Counted from the first letter of the stretch, positions 33,991 through 45,476 are shown. The stretch is 64,000 nt of DNA from Cyanophora paradoxa (GCA_004431415.1 QPMI01000589.1:1-64000); one strand, 5' to 3'. Notes: a model not told the origin generated them from the letters alone. Program-made: numbers and translations.

Positions 33991-34325
33991 CACTGCCCCC
34001 CCCTCCCCCCCGCCACTCCCTTCCACCCCCCCCCCCCCCCCCCCCTCCCCCTCTCCCTCTCCTTCTCCCGCGGGCCCCCTCCCCGAAAGATCAGAAGTTT
34101 TGCGCACTCGGAGCGGGCGGGGCTGGGACGGGCACGGGCGGCCCCTGCCGCCCGCGCAAGCACCGGAGGGGGCGGGGGCAGGGACGGGGCGGTGCTTGCG
34201 CCGTCCGCCCCCGAGATGGGGCGCGGAGCTACCTAGCTACCTAGGCCTCGCCGCCCTCGCTGCTGCTGCACACGGAGTCGATCTCCTCTCCTCTCCTCGC
34301 CGAGGCCGCCGGGCTCCAGGGGCGG
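33991..34325. other. Convergent intergenic region with long C-run
   Basis: A (C)n/(CT)n tract at ~34,004-34,068 includes more than 15 consecutive C. It separates the 3' ends of two convergent F-box genes. A similar tract occurs at 37,137-37,185. No coding sequence. Confidence 0.6.
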
Positions 34326-36964
34326 CTAGACGTTCGTCGACACGCGCACCCCGCGCGCCGCGAGCTCCCGCAGCAGGCGCGGCCCCGCCGCCTCCGGATC
34401 CGCATCGCCCCCGCCCGCAAGGAACCTGCCGCACAGCTGCAGGTTCAGGTCGGGGAGCGGAGAGGGGAAGCGTGCAGGGGGGTACGAGAGGGCGCACTCC
34501 TTGAGCTGATCGTCGCCGCGAGGGCGCCGCGCCGCGTCAGCGGAAGCCTCTCGAATGGGGCGCGGGGGCGGGCTGCACCTCGGGACAGTTGCGCACGCCG
34601 AAGTACCTCATGGCGGGGCATGCGGCGAGCAGGCCGGCGAGGCGCGGGGCCTCCTCCGCATCGAAGGGGCACCGAGTGACGGAGAGGTAGCGGAGGGCGG
34701 GGGGCGAGCCCGGAGAAATAGCCTAAGGTGGCTTAGGTGTGGCGGTAGAGTTAAGACTCTGCCCTGTCGGGCAAGACTTGCTTGCACTGGGTGTCCTCTA
34801 TCAACTCTAACCGTCCCGGGCGGCTGGCGCACGCAGTCCCAGAGGTAGAGCGAGCGGAGGGCGGGGGGCGGGCCCGGGGCCTGCAGAGCACCCAGGATGC
34901 GGCCGGCGCCGTTCACCTTCCATAGATTAAGCTGCGCGGGGCCCGTGTGGGCGGCGCGAGGGGGCGGAGCGTGCACATCGCACCATCCAAAGGGCGCCGC
35001 CGGCGTGGGAGCTCGAGGCGAGGGCGGCGGCCCACCAGCCGCAGGGCGTGGAAGCGCCGCGGAGGGTAAGGTCCCGCAGGGCGGGGAAGGAGCCGGCGGG
35101 GGGCGGTGGCGCCTCCGCAGCGCTGCCGGCGCCTCAGCCGTATCGCCGGCGCGGGCGGCGGGGTGGGGGATGGGGAGGGTACAGGCATCTGCGCATCCCC
35201 TGCCCCGCCGCGCGTCAAGGGGCAGGGGGGTGGGAAGGGGCCGAAGGGGAGCGAGGGGACCTCGTCGCGGCAGCACAGGAAGAGGGTCTCGAGGGCGGGG
35301 AGACCAGCAAAGAAGGCGGCGCGGCGCTGGGCCTCTCCCGCTCCGATGAGGCAGAGGGACCGCAGGGCAGGTGTCGGGCCCGAGGCATGCAGGGCCTCCA
35401 CCGCGCGCTCCGCGTCAGCAACCCAACACAACGAAAGCTGGGGCGGAGTTCGGTGGTGAGCGCAGGGGGTGGTGGGGAGGTTGCGCACGCGCTCGAGGCG
35501 GGCCCCCGCGGGGCCGGCGAGGACGGCGGCCCACCAGTCCGAGCGCGTGGAGCGGCCGAAGAGGGTGAGAGAGCAGAGGGCGGGGAAGGATCCGGCGGGG
35601 GCCGGGGGAAGCGCGGGCCGCTCGGAGCTCGCGCCGGGGTCGCCGAGGTCACCGGCCATCCCGAGGGAAACGAGGTCGAAGAAGAGGCTGGAGAGGGCGG
35701 GGAGGGCGGCCAGGGCGCGAGCCGCGTCCCGCCCCTCCGGCCCCGCGAAGGGGTCGCCGGCTTGGACGACGAGCGTCTCGAGGGTGGCCCCCGCCCCGCT
35801 CCGCTCCAGGCCGCCGAGGGCGACGGGGCCGGGCGGGAAGATGAGGTGCAGCTCGCGCAGGCCCGCCGTGGGGAACAGGAAGAGGTCCTCCAAGCGGCCT
35901 GCGCCCTCGTCAGATCGGGGGTACGGGAATATCGAGGGCGGGGAGGGGGGCGCTACCGCGTAGGGAGAGCCCCCTCAGCTTGAGGGTGCCGAGCGAAGGT
36001 GCGCAGCGGCGGACGATCGCGCAGACAAGAGCCGAGGCCTCTGCACTGTACTTGCGTGAAGAACTGACGTCGACCTGCGGGGGGAGAATCCTCAAGTGGC
36101 GGCAGCGGCCCAGCGCGGAGGTCGCGACGTCGACAGACCTCAAGAGAGCTGAGGCTCAGCTTTCCGGCCGGGACGGCGGTGAGGGCGTCGAGGCAGGCCC
36201 GGAGCTCGCCCGTGGCTCCCGGGGGAAGGGAGAGGAGGCGGAGGGAGACGATGGAGGGCCAGCAGGGGAGGGCGGCGAGGAAGCGGGCCCTATCCTCGCC
36301 ACTGCCGTTGACCGTCACTTCGCGGAGGCCGGTAAGGAGCGGCGCGCGCTCCGCGAGGAACGCGTCGACGCCGCCGCGGCGCCACGGCAGCCAGCACTCG
36401 ACGTGCATGTCCCAGGCGGCAGACTCGAAGAGCGCAAGCGGCCCGCCCGCCGCATCTATCTCCGCCTTGAACCGCTTGCAGACGGCGCGGAGTCCGTTCG
36501 CGCTGCGGAGCACCGCGGGCCATCGGCAGCCGCCCAGACTTTCAGGAAGCTGCGCGCGCAGCGGACCAGCTCCGAGTCAGCTCAGCTGCTAATGGACTGT
36601 GCTGCTAGCGCTACGGCAGTCATGTGCGCAGCCTCAGAGCGCGCATTGGGCGCGCGCCTACCTCGCGTGCCACGGCCCGCAGGATTTTCACGAGCAGCTC
36701 GTCGGGAAGCAATGCGATCGGCGGGGGCGCTTCTTCCGATTGAGAAGCTGCCAAAGGCGCGTTCTCCTGCAGCTGCATTCGCCGTGCGCGACCGTCAGCA
36801 ACAGCGACCGCGCCGCGCCCCGGGCAAATTTTAAAGGATATAGTACGCACCGCAGCGGCGCTCGAAGCTGAGAGTTGGCCGCGCCCGCGCTTCGAATTCG
36901 CTGCGCCCGGTCCATCATTGTCCTCGCTCGAAGCCGCGAGGGCCCGCTTGCCGTCGCGCGTCAT
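34326..36964 (-). CDS. F-box/LRR family gene (cluster member C)
   Basis: Start at 36,964 (MTRDGKRALAASSED). Exon 1 ends at 36,851 and exon 2 (36,766-36,662) holds the F-box IALLPDELLVKILRAVARE. Exon 3 starts LPESLGGCRWPAVLRSANG and continues RAVCKRFKAEIDAAGGPLA, VDAFLAERAPLLTGLREV and LPCWPSIVSLRLLSLPPG. The next intron (36,075-36,138) has a GT donor; then VDVSSSRKYSAEASALV. Leucine-rich segments follow (LRELHLIFPPGPVALGGLE, STRSDWWAAVLAGPAGARLE). The terminal module ends FLAGGGDADPEAAGPRLLRE...VRVSTNV at 34,326. A predicted SCF substrate receptor; substrate unknown. Introns of 50-80 bp often begin with GTACCCC-containing sequence. Internal exon borders at 34,600-35,300 are approximate. Confidence 0.8.
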
Positions 36965-37129
36965 TCCTACGATGCGCGCCGATAAGCTGGCCCGCTGGCC
37001 GATAAGCTGGCCCGCTAGCGCTGGCCTAGAGCTAGCTATAGCTATAGCTTTAGCTTTAGGCCTAGGCCTAGGTGTGGCGCGCTGCGGGCTGGCGCGGGCT
37101 GTACCCCCACCCACCCCCGGCCCGGGTCT

Positions 37130-37185
37130 CCCTTGCCCCCCCCCCCCCCCCCCCCTCCCCCTCCCCTCTCCCTCCCCTTGCCTTC
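37130..37185. repeat. C-run and CT-rich tract
   Basis: About 20 consecutive C followed by ccctcccc/ctctccc. It lies between genes C and D; a similar tract is at ~34,004-34,068. Length is unreliable in any homopolymer this long. Confidence 0.7.
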
Positions 37186-37218
37186 GCTCTCGCGATCGCA
37201 TGCTGGGCGGCGCGCTGC

Positions 37219-39452
37219 TCAATACGAGTGGCCATGGCCATGAGAGTTCGGCCCCGTCGGGTTTCTCGGGAGAGGCGCGGCCGCGGGGGCGGGCTGCACC
37301 CCGGGGCACTGGCGGATGCTGAGCTCCTGCAGGGCGGGGCAGGCGGCCAGGAGGCCTGCGAGGCCGGCGGCCTCCTCCGCGCCGAAGTCGCACCGAGTGA
37401 GAGAGAGCTTGCGCAGGGCGGGGGGCGAGCCCGGGGCATGCAGGGCCGCCAGGATGCTCCATGCCGCTGGAACCTTCTCCAGCGCGAGCTGCGGGGGAGT
37501 CGGGGACGGGGGGGAGGGAACACGGCGGGGGTACCCACACTCTCGAGGGCGGCGCCGGCGCGGGAACAGGAGGCGAGGGCGGCGGCCCACCAGTCGAAGC
37601 GCGTGGAGGGCCCTCCGAGGGTGAGGTCCCGCAGGGCGGGGAAGGAGCCCTCGGGGGGCGGGGCGAGCGCGCCCCGCGACCCCTCGCGACCGGCTTCGGC
37701 ATTGCTGCCGGCGCCTCAGGCCCGCGCGGCACGAGCGGCGCAGGCGAGCGCGTACCCATTCGCATCCTGCGCGCCAAACGCTCTGTCAGCGGCCGAGGGC
37801 GTGTCCGGAGGGCGCGCGCCGGGGGGGTACAGCTGCACCTCGTCGCAGTCCCGGACGGTGAGGCTCCGGAGGGCGGGCAGGCCGGCAAGGAAGCCGAAGA
37901 GGCTGTCGGCGTCCGTCTTCGCAAAGGCGCAGCCGCTCAGGAAGAGGGCCCGCAGGCCGGAGGGCGGCCCCGAGGCCCGGATCCGGATCGCCTCCAGCAC
38001 GCGCCCCGCGTTGCTCACAAAGGCCAGCGAGAGCTGCGGCGGGCCGCGTGGGATTCGGCACCGGAATAAGCATGGAGGGCTAAGCGCACGCTCTCGAGGT
38101 GGGCCCCCGCGGGGGAGGCGAGGACGGCGGCCCACCAGTCGGAGCGCGTGCATGGGCCGCAGAGGGCGAGAGAACGGAGGGCGGGAAAGGAGCCGTCTGG
38201 GGGCGGAAGGAGCCTGTGCGGCGCGGGGCCCAGGCCGGGGCCCGCGAGGGACGTGTCGATGGTGAGGCGAGAGAGGGCGGGGAGGGCGGCGAGGGCGAGG
38301 GCCGATCCCGGCCCGCCCCGCCCGGCGAAGGGGTCTCCGCCGGCGATGTCGAGTTCGAGGGTCTCGAGGGTGGCCGCCGCCCCGCTCCGCTCGAGGCCGC
38401 CGAGCGCGACGGGGCGGGGCGATAAGCTGATTCGCAGCTCGCGCAGGCCTCCCGAGGGAAGGAGGTCCTCCCAGCGGCCTGCATCCCAGCGTGAGGATCC
38501 GGAGAAGAATGGGGGCGGGGACAGGGGCGCTACCTTCCAAGGCAATGCTCGCCAGCTCGAGGGTGCGGAGCGAAGAGGCGCAGCGGCGGACGATCGCCCT
38601 CACAAGAGCCGAGGCTCCCCTGCTATGCTCGTTTATCGCATTGACATCGACCTGCGCAGGACGAGTCCTCAGGCGGTGCGGGCAACCCAAGCGCGGGGGC
38701 CTAGACGTGCCTCGAGGAGGTTGAGGCTCAGCTTGGCGGCCGGGACGGCGGCGAGGGCGTCGAGGCAGGCCCGGAGCTCGCCCGTGGCCCCCGGGGGAAG
38801 GGAGAGGAGGCGCAGGGAGACGAGGGAGGGCCAGCAGGGGAGGGCGGCGAGAAAGCGGGCCCCGTGCTTGACTCTGGAATGGTGCTCGGCCACCACCGCC
38901 ACGTCGCGCAGGCCGGTGAGGCGCGGCGCGCGCTCCGCGAGGAACGCGTCGACACCGCCGGGGCGCCCCTCCAGCCAGCGCTCGACCTCCTCGTCCCATC
39001 CAACGGACTCGAAGAGCGCAAGCGGCCCGCCCGCCGCGTCGATCTCCTCCTTGAACCGCTTGCAGACGGCGCGGAGCTCGTTCGCGTTGCGTAGCGCCGC
39101 CGGCCATTGACAGCCGCCCTGACTCCGAGGAAGCTGCACAAAGGGCAGCCCAGCTCAGCTGCTAATGAGCTGCTAAGCCAGCCTCAGATCTAGAGAGCGC
39201 ATTGTCGCGTGCCGACCTCTCGTGCGCCGGCCCGCAGGATCTTCACGAGCAGCTCATCGGGGAGTAATGCGATCGGCGATGGCGCGTCCTCCGAATGAGA
39301 AACTTCCGTGGGCGCCGTCTCCTGCGGACCCGATCGTTATGATCAGCGACAGCGATCAACGAAGAATTCGATCCAGCTGACTTCGCACCGCTACAGCGCT
39401 TAGCTATAGCTCTCTCGTTCGAGAGCAAGCTAGCTGCGCCGTCGCGCGTGCC
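37219..39452 (-). CDS. F-box/LRR family gene (cluster member D), start codon lost or displaced
   Basis: The F-box exon ends near 39,235 (PSPIALLPDELLVKILRAG) and exon 3 starts LPRSQGGCQWPAALRNANE, followed by the family blocks VDAFLAERAPRLTGLRDV and LPPGATGELRACLDALAAV. The next intron (38,652-38,710) has a GC donor (GAG|GCACGTC). LRR modules follow (WWAAVLASPAGAHLESVR, LRALFLSGCAFAKTDADSL, LRKLSLTRCDFGAEEAAGL). Two oddities. In the leader, the codon matching the ATG of member C is GGC (GTRDGAASLLSNERA, 39,450-39,452). The protein also ends NSHGHGHSY at 37,219, without the terminal FLAGG module of its relatives. It may start at an upstream non-homologous Met or be decaying. Confidence 0.65.
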
Positions 39453-39628
39453 GATGCCAGCGACAACGCTGCCTCGCGCTCGACGCGGTACCCCGGCGAC
39501 GAGCCGCACTACTGCCGCAGCTGCCACACCGCGCCGCGCAGCTGCCGCGCCGCCGCGACGCGGCCGCTTCCTTCCGGCACGTCGGAAATCGGACGTCGGG
39601 AACGCGTACGCTTGTCGTCGATGAGAGA
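39453..39628. promoter_or_regulatory. Compact divergent region between members D and E
   Basis: Only 176 bp separate the family leaders of D (minus) and E (plus). It must hold both promoters if both genes are active. No TATA box is apparent. Confidence 0.45.
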
Positions 39629-42600
39629 ATGATGCGCGACGGCAAGCGGACTCTCGCGGCGCCAGCGTCGGGGTCAGACAAACGTGCACACGCGGCGCCG
39701 GCGAACCGAGGGCGTGACGTCCACCGCCCGTCTCCGGCCGCGGCGCTGCCGAGCGCAGCATCGAGTTCGTCAGAGGCGCCGGCGCCGGCAGCCATCGACG
39801 GAATTCCGGATGATCTCCTCCTCTCAGAATCCTGCGGATCGTGGCGGGCGAGGTCGGCGCCCCCTCTGCGCCGCTGCTGCGCGACCACCTGCGGATGCCC
39901 GCAGCTGACGCGCACGCGGACGCGGCCATGGTGCGCAGTTATCAGCGCCGGGGACAGGAAAAGGACACATTCATCCAGTCCAATGCCATTGCCGGTGGCC
40001 CGCAGCGCTGCGCAACGCGAACCAACTCCGCGCCGTCTGCAAGCGGTTCAAGGCGGAGATCGACGCGGCGGGCGGGCCGTTCGCGCTCTTCGAGTCCGCC
40101 GCCTGGGACGCAAACGTGGAGCGCTGGCTGGCGGGGCGCCGCGGCGGCGTCGACGCGTTCCTCGCGGAGCGCGCGCCGCGCCTCACCGGCCTGCGCGACG
40201 TGGCGGTCATGGGAGGCTCCAAAGTCAAGCACGGGGCCCGCTTCCTCGCCGCCCTCCCCTGCTGGCCCTCCCTCGTCTCCCTGCGCCTCCTCTCCCTTCC
40301 CCCGGGGGCCACGGGCGAGCTCCGGGCCTGCCTCGACGCCCTCGCCGCCGTCCCGGCCGGAAAGCTTAGCCTCAGCTCCCTCGAGGCCCGTCGCTCCCTC
40401 CGCGCCCGCCGTGCTGCGCGCGCCCGGCCCCTGCTGCATTATCTGAGGACTTTCTCCGACCCGCAGGTCGACGTCAGTGCTGGACAGCCGGGGCGCCCGA
40501 CGGCGTGGGGGGCGGTCTGCGCCCTCGCCCGCCGCTGCACGCGCTCCGCATCATTTCGCGCCCTCCGCCTTTGCGGAGGCGCCGATCCGGAAGGTGGCGC
40601 CCCCTACCCCTGCCCTTCTGCTCCTCTGCTCCTACGAGACCGCGTGCGCAGGCCGCTGGGACCAGCTGCTCTCCGATGAGCGCCCCCCGGGACCCGCCGG
40701 CGCCGCGGGCCTGCGCGAGCTGCGCCTCGCAAAGCCGTCCCGCCCCGTCGCGCTCGGTGGCCTGGAGCGGAGCGGGGCCGCCGCCACCCTCGAGACCCTC
40801 GTCATCCAAGCCAGCGACCCGTTCTTGCGGGAACCGGGCGCGCGGGACTCGGCCCGCGCCCTGGCCGCCCTCCCCGCCCTCTCCAGCCTGACCGTCGACT
40901 CGATCGGCTTCGTACCCGTCGGGCAAGACTCCATCGACACTGAGGGCGGCCTCCGGCTGCCCCGGCGCCCCGTCGGCCTCCCCCCGGCCCCCGCCGGCTC
41001 CTTCCCCGCCCTCCGCCACCTCACCCTCCACGGCACCCTCACCCGCTCCGACTGGTGGACCGCCGTCCTCGCATCTCCCGTCGGCGCCCGCCTCGAAAGC
41101 GTGCGTACCCCCGGCCCAGCGCGCTTCGCGCTCAGCCCACGGACTCGGCCGCAGCTCTCTATCGTCTGGGCGTCGAGGCCCGGGCGCCTGATGGGCGCGC
41201 TCGCGGTCTCGGGGGCCCCGCTGGCCCTGCGCTCGCTCTTCATGTACGGCTGCTCCTTCCGCTGCGCCGAGGGCGGCCCCTTCCTCTCCATGCTCGCCGC
41301 CCTCCCCGCCCTCCACACCCTCTCCATCGTCGGCTGCGACCTGGTGCCGCCGTACCCCCCCGTGTCCCCTTGAGCCTACCCCGCTCACAAGCACACGCAC
41401 GGCACGGCACGGCTCCCACAGGAGGATTACGAGTGCGCGCCCGCCCGCCCGCCCCCGGGGGGCTCGCCCCGCTCGCCCGCTCGCCCGCCTCTGAGGCGCG
41501 CCGCAGCCCCTCGGAGGCGGAGGAGGACGAGTCTTCGGACGAGGAGGACCCCGTGCTCCCCCGGCCCCCCGCCGGCTGCTTCCCCGCCCTCCGCCACCTC
41601 ACCCTCGGGAGCCTCCACACTCCGAGCAAGTGGTGGGCCGCCGCCCTCGCCGGCCCCGCCGGCGCCCGCCTCGCGACCGTGCGTACCCCTGCAACCCCCC
41701 TCCCTCATCCCCATCCGCACTCCGGCCCCCTGCCCCCACCCTTCCCCTACCCCCTTTCCCCTTCTTCTACTCTCTTCCCCCTTCCCTTTCCTCTCCCCTA
41801 CCCCCCTTCCCCAACTTTTCCTGCTCCCCTTCCCTCTCCCACTTCTCTCCCACCCACTTCCTATCCCCCCTCTATCCCCTACCCTACCCCCCACCAACCC
41901 CCGTATCCGCTACTCCCCTTCCCCCCTTCGTTGCCCGCCCGCCGCCCCGACCTCGGCGGCAGCTCGCGCTGGACTCGCCGGGGGAGGAGCAGGACGCGCG
42001 GCGCATCCTGCGCGCCCTCCGCGCCTCGCGGGCGCCCCCCGCCCTCCGCACCCTCGCCCTCAACGAGTGCCCCCTGCGCGAGGCGGGCCTCGCCAGCCTG
42101 CTGCACCTCCTCGCCGCCTGCCCCGCCCTCCGCGAGCTCCACATCGAGCGCTACCCCGAGGTGCCGCCTGTACCCCCTCGCCCCCTCCTTCGAGCCGCTG
42201 ACGCGGCGCGGCGCGGCGCGCAACGACGCCGACTACCGCCAGCTCTCCGAGTGCGCCGCGTACCTGTACCCCCCTTGCGCGCTGTCCCCCGCGAGCCGCC
42301 GGCGCGCAGGATCCTGTCGAAGGGCGGGGACCTCGCGAGGAAGGCCAAGCGGCGGCTGCGGGCCCTCACCGCGCGCGGCGTCGCCTGCACCCTCCCCGCC
42401 GTCCTCGACCGCAAGGAACCGGGCGAGAACGACCCGGGCGAGGGGAGCTCGAGCGAGGGGAGCGATGCGAGCGAGTGGAGCGAGTGGAGCGAGGAGAGCG
42501 GGTGGAGCGAGGAGCGCGGGTGGGACGAGGAGGGCGAGGAGGAGGAGGAGGGCGAGGAGGAGGAGGAGGGGGAGGGGAGCTGGGACCCGACCCCGGCGGG

Positions 42601-42676
42601 GTCGGACGTGGACGAGGAGGGCGGCTCCGGCGAGGACGAGGACGGCGCCTCGGTGGGCTCCAGCGAGGACGACTAG
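39629..42676 (+). CDS. F-box/LRR family gene (cluster member E), probably frame-disrupted
   Basis: Starts MMRDGKRTLAAPASGSDKR. The F-box begins IDGIPDDLLLS, then shifts frame at ~39,822-39,828: five bases stand where three are expected, and RILRIVAGEV continues in another frame. Family exons follow: WPAALRNANQLRAVCKRF, VDAFLAERAPRLTGLRDV, LSLSSLE; a GC-donor intron (40,386-40,466); VDVSAGQPGRP. LRR blocks are LRELRLAKPSRPVALGGLE and LTRSDWWTAVLASPVGARLE, then an intron at 41,101-41,154 and LRSLFMYGCSFRCAEGG. A second LRR module (WWAAALAGPAGARLATVR, LRTLALNECPLREAGLASL) lies beyond a 250-bp pyrimidine-rich intron. It ends with an extended Ser/Glu/Asp-rich tail at 42,676. Whether the F-box shift is real or a consensus error is undecided. 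Confidence 0.65.
41690..41945 (+). repeat. ~250-bp pyrimidine-rich tract in intron of member E
   Basis: Almost only C and T on the plus strand, with many near-copies of cccttcccc and ctaccccc. It lies between two LRR modules of member E and is much longer than the usual 50-80 bp introns here. Confidence 0.8.
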
Positions 42677-43387
42677 CAGCCCCGCGGCGAGGGGCGGTGC
42701 GCGAGCTGCAGGGCGGCAGGAGAGAGCCCCGCGGCTCTCACTCCTTCAGGCCTAGAATGCAAGTTTTCTGATCATAATTATACATAATCGCGGGGAGGGC
42801 GAGGGGGGTTGGGACCCGACCCCGGCGGAGTGGGACTCGGAGGAGAGACCGCCGTCTTCGGGGCCCCCGAGCGAGGACGAGGAGGAGGGGGGCGGCCAAG
42901 CGCAGGACGAGGAGGGCGCCTCGGGGGGCTCCAGCGCTAGCGAGGACGGGTAGGAGCCCGGGGCCCGAGCCGGCGCCCTGCGGGCCCGAGCCGCTACATG
43001 TATATAGCTCACGTTCTCCCTCTCCTTCTGTCCATAAACACGACATCGATTGATGAGCATTAGCGCCCCCGGCCCGCGGCCCGTGAAGGTGGGAGACGGA
43101 GAGCTGGTCCGCATCCGGGGCCCGAATTCGAAGCTAGGCCCCGCGGCCGCCGGCGAGCTCGAGGCGCCTGCTGTGGTAAAAAGATGCACCCCGGCCCCGG
43201 CCCTGGCCCCTGCAGCTAGCGCTGTACATGCATATGTATCTTGGCATCTGGTCCCGAGCCCTAGGCCTCCGCGGCCGCATCCAATTATAAATCTAAACGA
43301 AGTTCTCTGCACCTAGCGCTGGCTAGCTAGATTATGCTGGGACAGGTTTGGGGGCCCAGGCGGTCAGCATGCGCAGGCTAACCGCTA
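42677..43387. other. Intergenic, with partial copy of member E acidic tail
   Basis: Positions ~42,795-42,957 repeat, imperfectly, the end of member E (gggacccgaccccggcgg, gaggacgaggag, gcctcggggggctccagc, then a stop). It is a local duplication of the gene's 3' end. The remainder up to 43,387 shows no gene. Confidence 0.65.
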
Positions 43388-45233
43388 CTAACCAAGATAA
43401 GGATCTCTATAGCCGTAGCTAAAGTACACCCCGCGCGCCTTGAGCTCCCGCAGCAGGCGCGGCCCCGCCGCCTCCGGATCCGCATCGCCCCCGCCCGCCA
43501 GGAACCTGCCGCCGCGCTCAGGTCGGGCGGAGGCGGGCGAGGGAGGGAGTGCGGGTCACACTTGGAAATCTGGTCGTGATCGTCGCCGCGAGGGCGCCGC
43601 GCCGCGTCAGTGGAAACCTCCAGGAAGGAGTGTGTGGGCGGGCTGCACCCCGTCGCAGTCCCGTACAGAGAGGTGCCAGAGGGCGGGGCAGGCGGCGAGG
43701 AGGCCGGCGAGGCCGGCGGCCTCCTCCGAGCCGAAGGGGCAGGCCAAGAGGTCGAGGGAGCGGAGGGCGAGGGGCGGGCCAGAGGCCTGCAGGGACCCCA
43801 GGATGCGGCCCGCGTCAACCACACGTTTCATGGAAAGCTGCGGGGTCCGTGAGCTCGGCGCGGTGAGAAGCGAGGGGGGGAAGAGCACGGACGAGCTCGA
43901 GGCGGGCGCCGGCGGGGGAGGCGAGGGCGGCGGCCCACCAGCCGACGTCGGAGCGGGTGGAGGAGCCGCGGAGGGCGAGGGACCGCAGGGCGGGGAAGGA
44001 GCCCTCGTGGGGCGGGGGGAGCGCGGGCAGCACGGAGGACGAGGCGCCCTCAACGGACAGTTTGGAGAGGGCCGGCAGGGCGGCCCGACGGGTACGAAGC
44101 CGATCGAGTCGACGGTCAGGCTGGAGAGGGCGGGGAGGGCGGCCAGGGCGCGGGCCGAGTCCCGCGCGCCCGGCCCCCGCAAGAACGGGTCGCCCCCGTA
44201 GATGGCGAGGGTCTCGAGGGTGGCGGCGGCCCCGCTCCGCTCGAGGCCGCCGAGCGCGACGGGGCGGGACGGATCCATGAGGCAAAGCTCGCGCAGGCCC
44301 GCCCCCGCGGCGGGCCCCGCGGGGCCCACGGCGGGGAGCAGGTCCTCCCAGGGGCCTGCCGCGCGTTGTGATGGGGGAGTCGGGATGGGGCAATAGGAGT
44401 TACCGTCCGCGGAAATCCCCGACAGGCTGAGGAAGCGCAGCGACGGGGCGGAGCGGCGAACGATCGTGCTTAACAGAGCCGGGATCTCCTCGCTCGATCT
44501 AGACTCGTCCAGGACCTGCGCGTGCGGGGCACCCTGAGCGGGCGCAGGCTGGCGCGGCGGGAGTGACGGGCCTGCAACCGTTCCAGGATTAATATTGGGG
44601 CCGGGACGGCGGCGAGGGCGTCGAGGCAGGCCCGGAGCTCGCCCGTACCCTGCAGGGGCTCGATGCAGAGGGAACGGAGGGAAGGCCAGCATGCGCTGGG
44701 GATGGCCGCCAGGAAGCGGGCGCCGTGCCTGGCTATGTAGAGGAAGGACGACGTCACTGCCACCTCGCGGAGGCCGGTGAGGCGCGGCGCGCGCTCCGCG
44801 AGGAACGCGTCGACGCCGCCGCGGCGCCCCGCCAGCCCGCGCTCGACGAAAAGGTCCCAGCAGACGGTCTCGAAGAGGGCGAGCGGCCCGCCGGCCGCGT
44901 CGATCGCCTCCTTGAAGCGCTTGCAGACGGCGCGGAGCGCGTGCGCCTCGCGCAGCGCCGGCACCCAGCGGAAGCCGTCCGGCCGCTGTTTGGACGGCAG
45001 CTATCTTGGTCGAGTGAGCTCGGAGTGACTCGGCCGCGCGGAGTGAGGTCGTGGGCGCGCGCCTACCTCGCGTGCCGCGCCACGATCCGCAGGATCTTCA
45101 GGAGCAGCTCGTCGGGGAGCAATGCGATTGGCGAGGGCGCGTCGGGCGCCTCGTCCTGCGTTCGCACCGCTGCAGCGCCCGACTCCTCGTCGTCGCCGCC
45201 AGCGCTCGAAGCCCGCTTGCCGTCGCGCTTCAT
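43388..45233 (-). CDS. F-box/LRR family gene (cluster member F)
   Basis: Start at 45,233 (MKRDGKRASSAGGDDEESG). Unlike C, D and G, the leader runs uninterrupted into the F-box (SPIALLPDELLLKILRIVAR) because the first intron is reduced to 12 in-frame bases. After the F-box there is a 5-bp difference from relatives near the donor (~45,066), so the exact splice there is unclear. Exon 3 gives LPSKQRPDGFRWVPALREA, RAVCKRFKEAIDAAGGP and VDAFLAERAPRLTGLREV. A GC-donor intron lies at 44,516-44,571, then VLDESRSSEEIPALLSTIV. LRR blocks: LRELCLMDPSRPVALGGLE, VGWWAAALASPAGARLELV, LRSLDLLACPFGSEEAAGL. The terminal module FLAGGGDADPEAAGPRLLRE ends YFSYGYRDPYLG at 43,388. A predicted SCF substrate receptor. 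Confidence 0.78.
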
Positions 45234-45476
45234 GCTCTCCTCGGCGCGGCGAAATATGATATGTTGGATACGCCAGGCGTCGCCAGCGGCCCAGCCGCCA
45301 GCCCGCGATTCCGGTACCTCCCCAGTGATGTAAATTGGTTTGGGATGATACCCCCAATTGTAAGTGATCATCAGTCCGACATCAGACTAGCTGACTTCTT
45401 GGCTGGCATCGCACAGGCGGCGCAGCGAGCGTACGCTTCAGCCTTAGTACGTCCCGGGTCCTGCGTAGTGGCAGCC

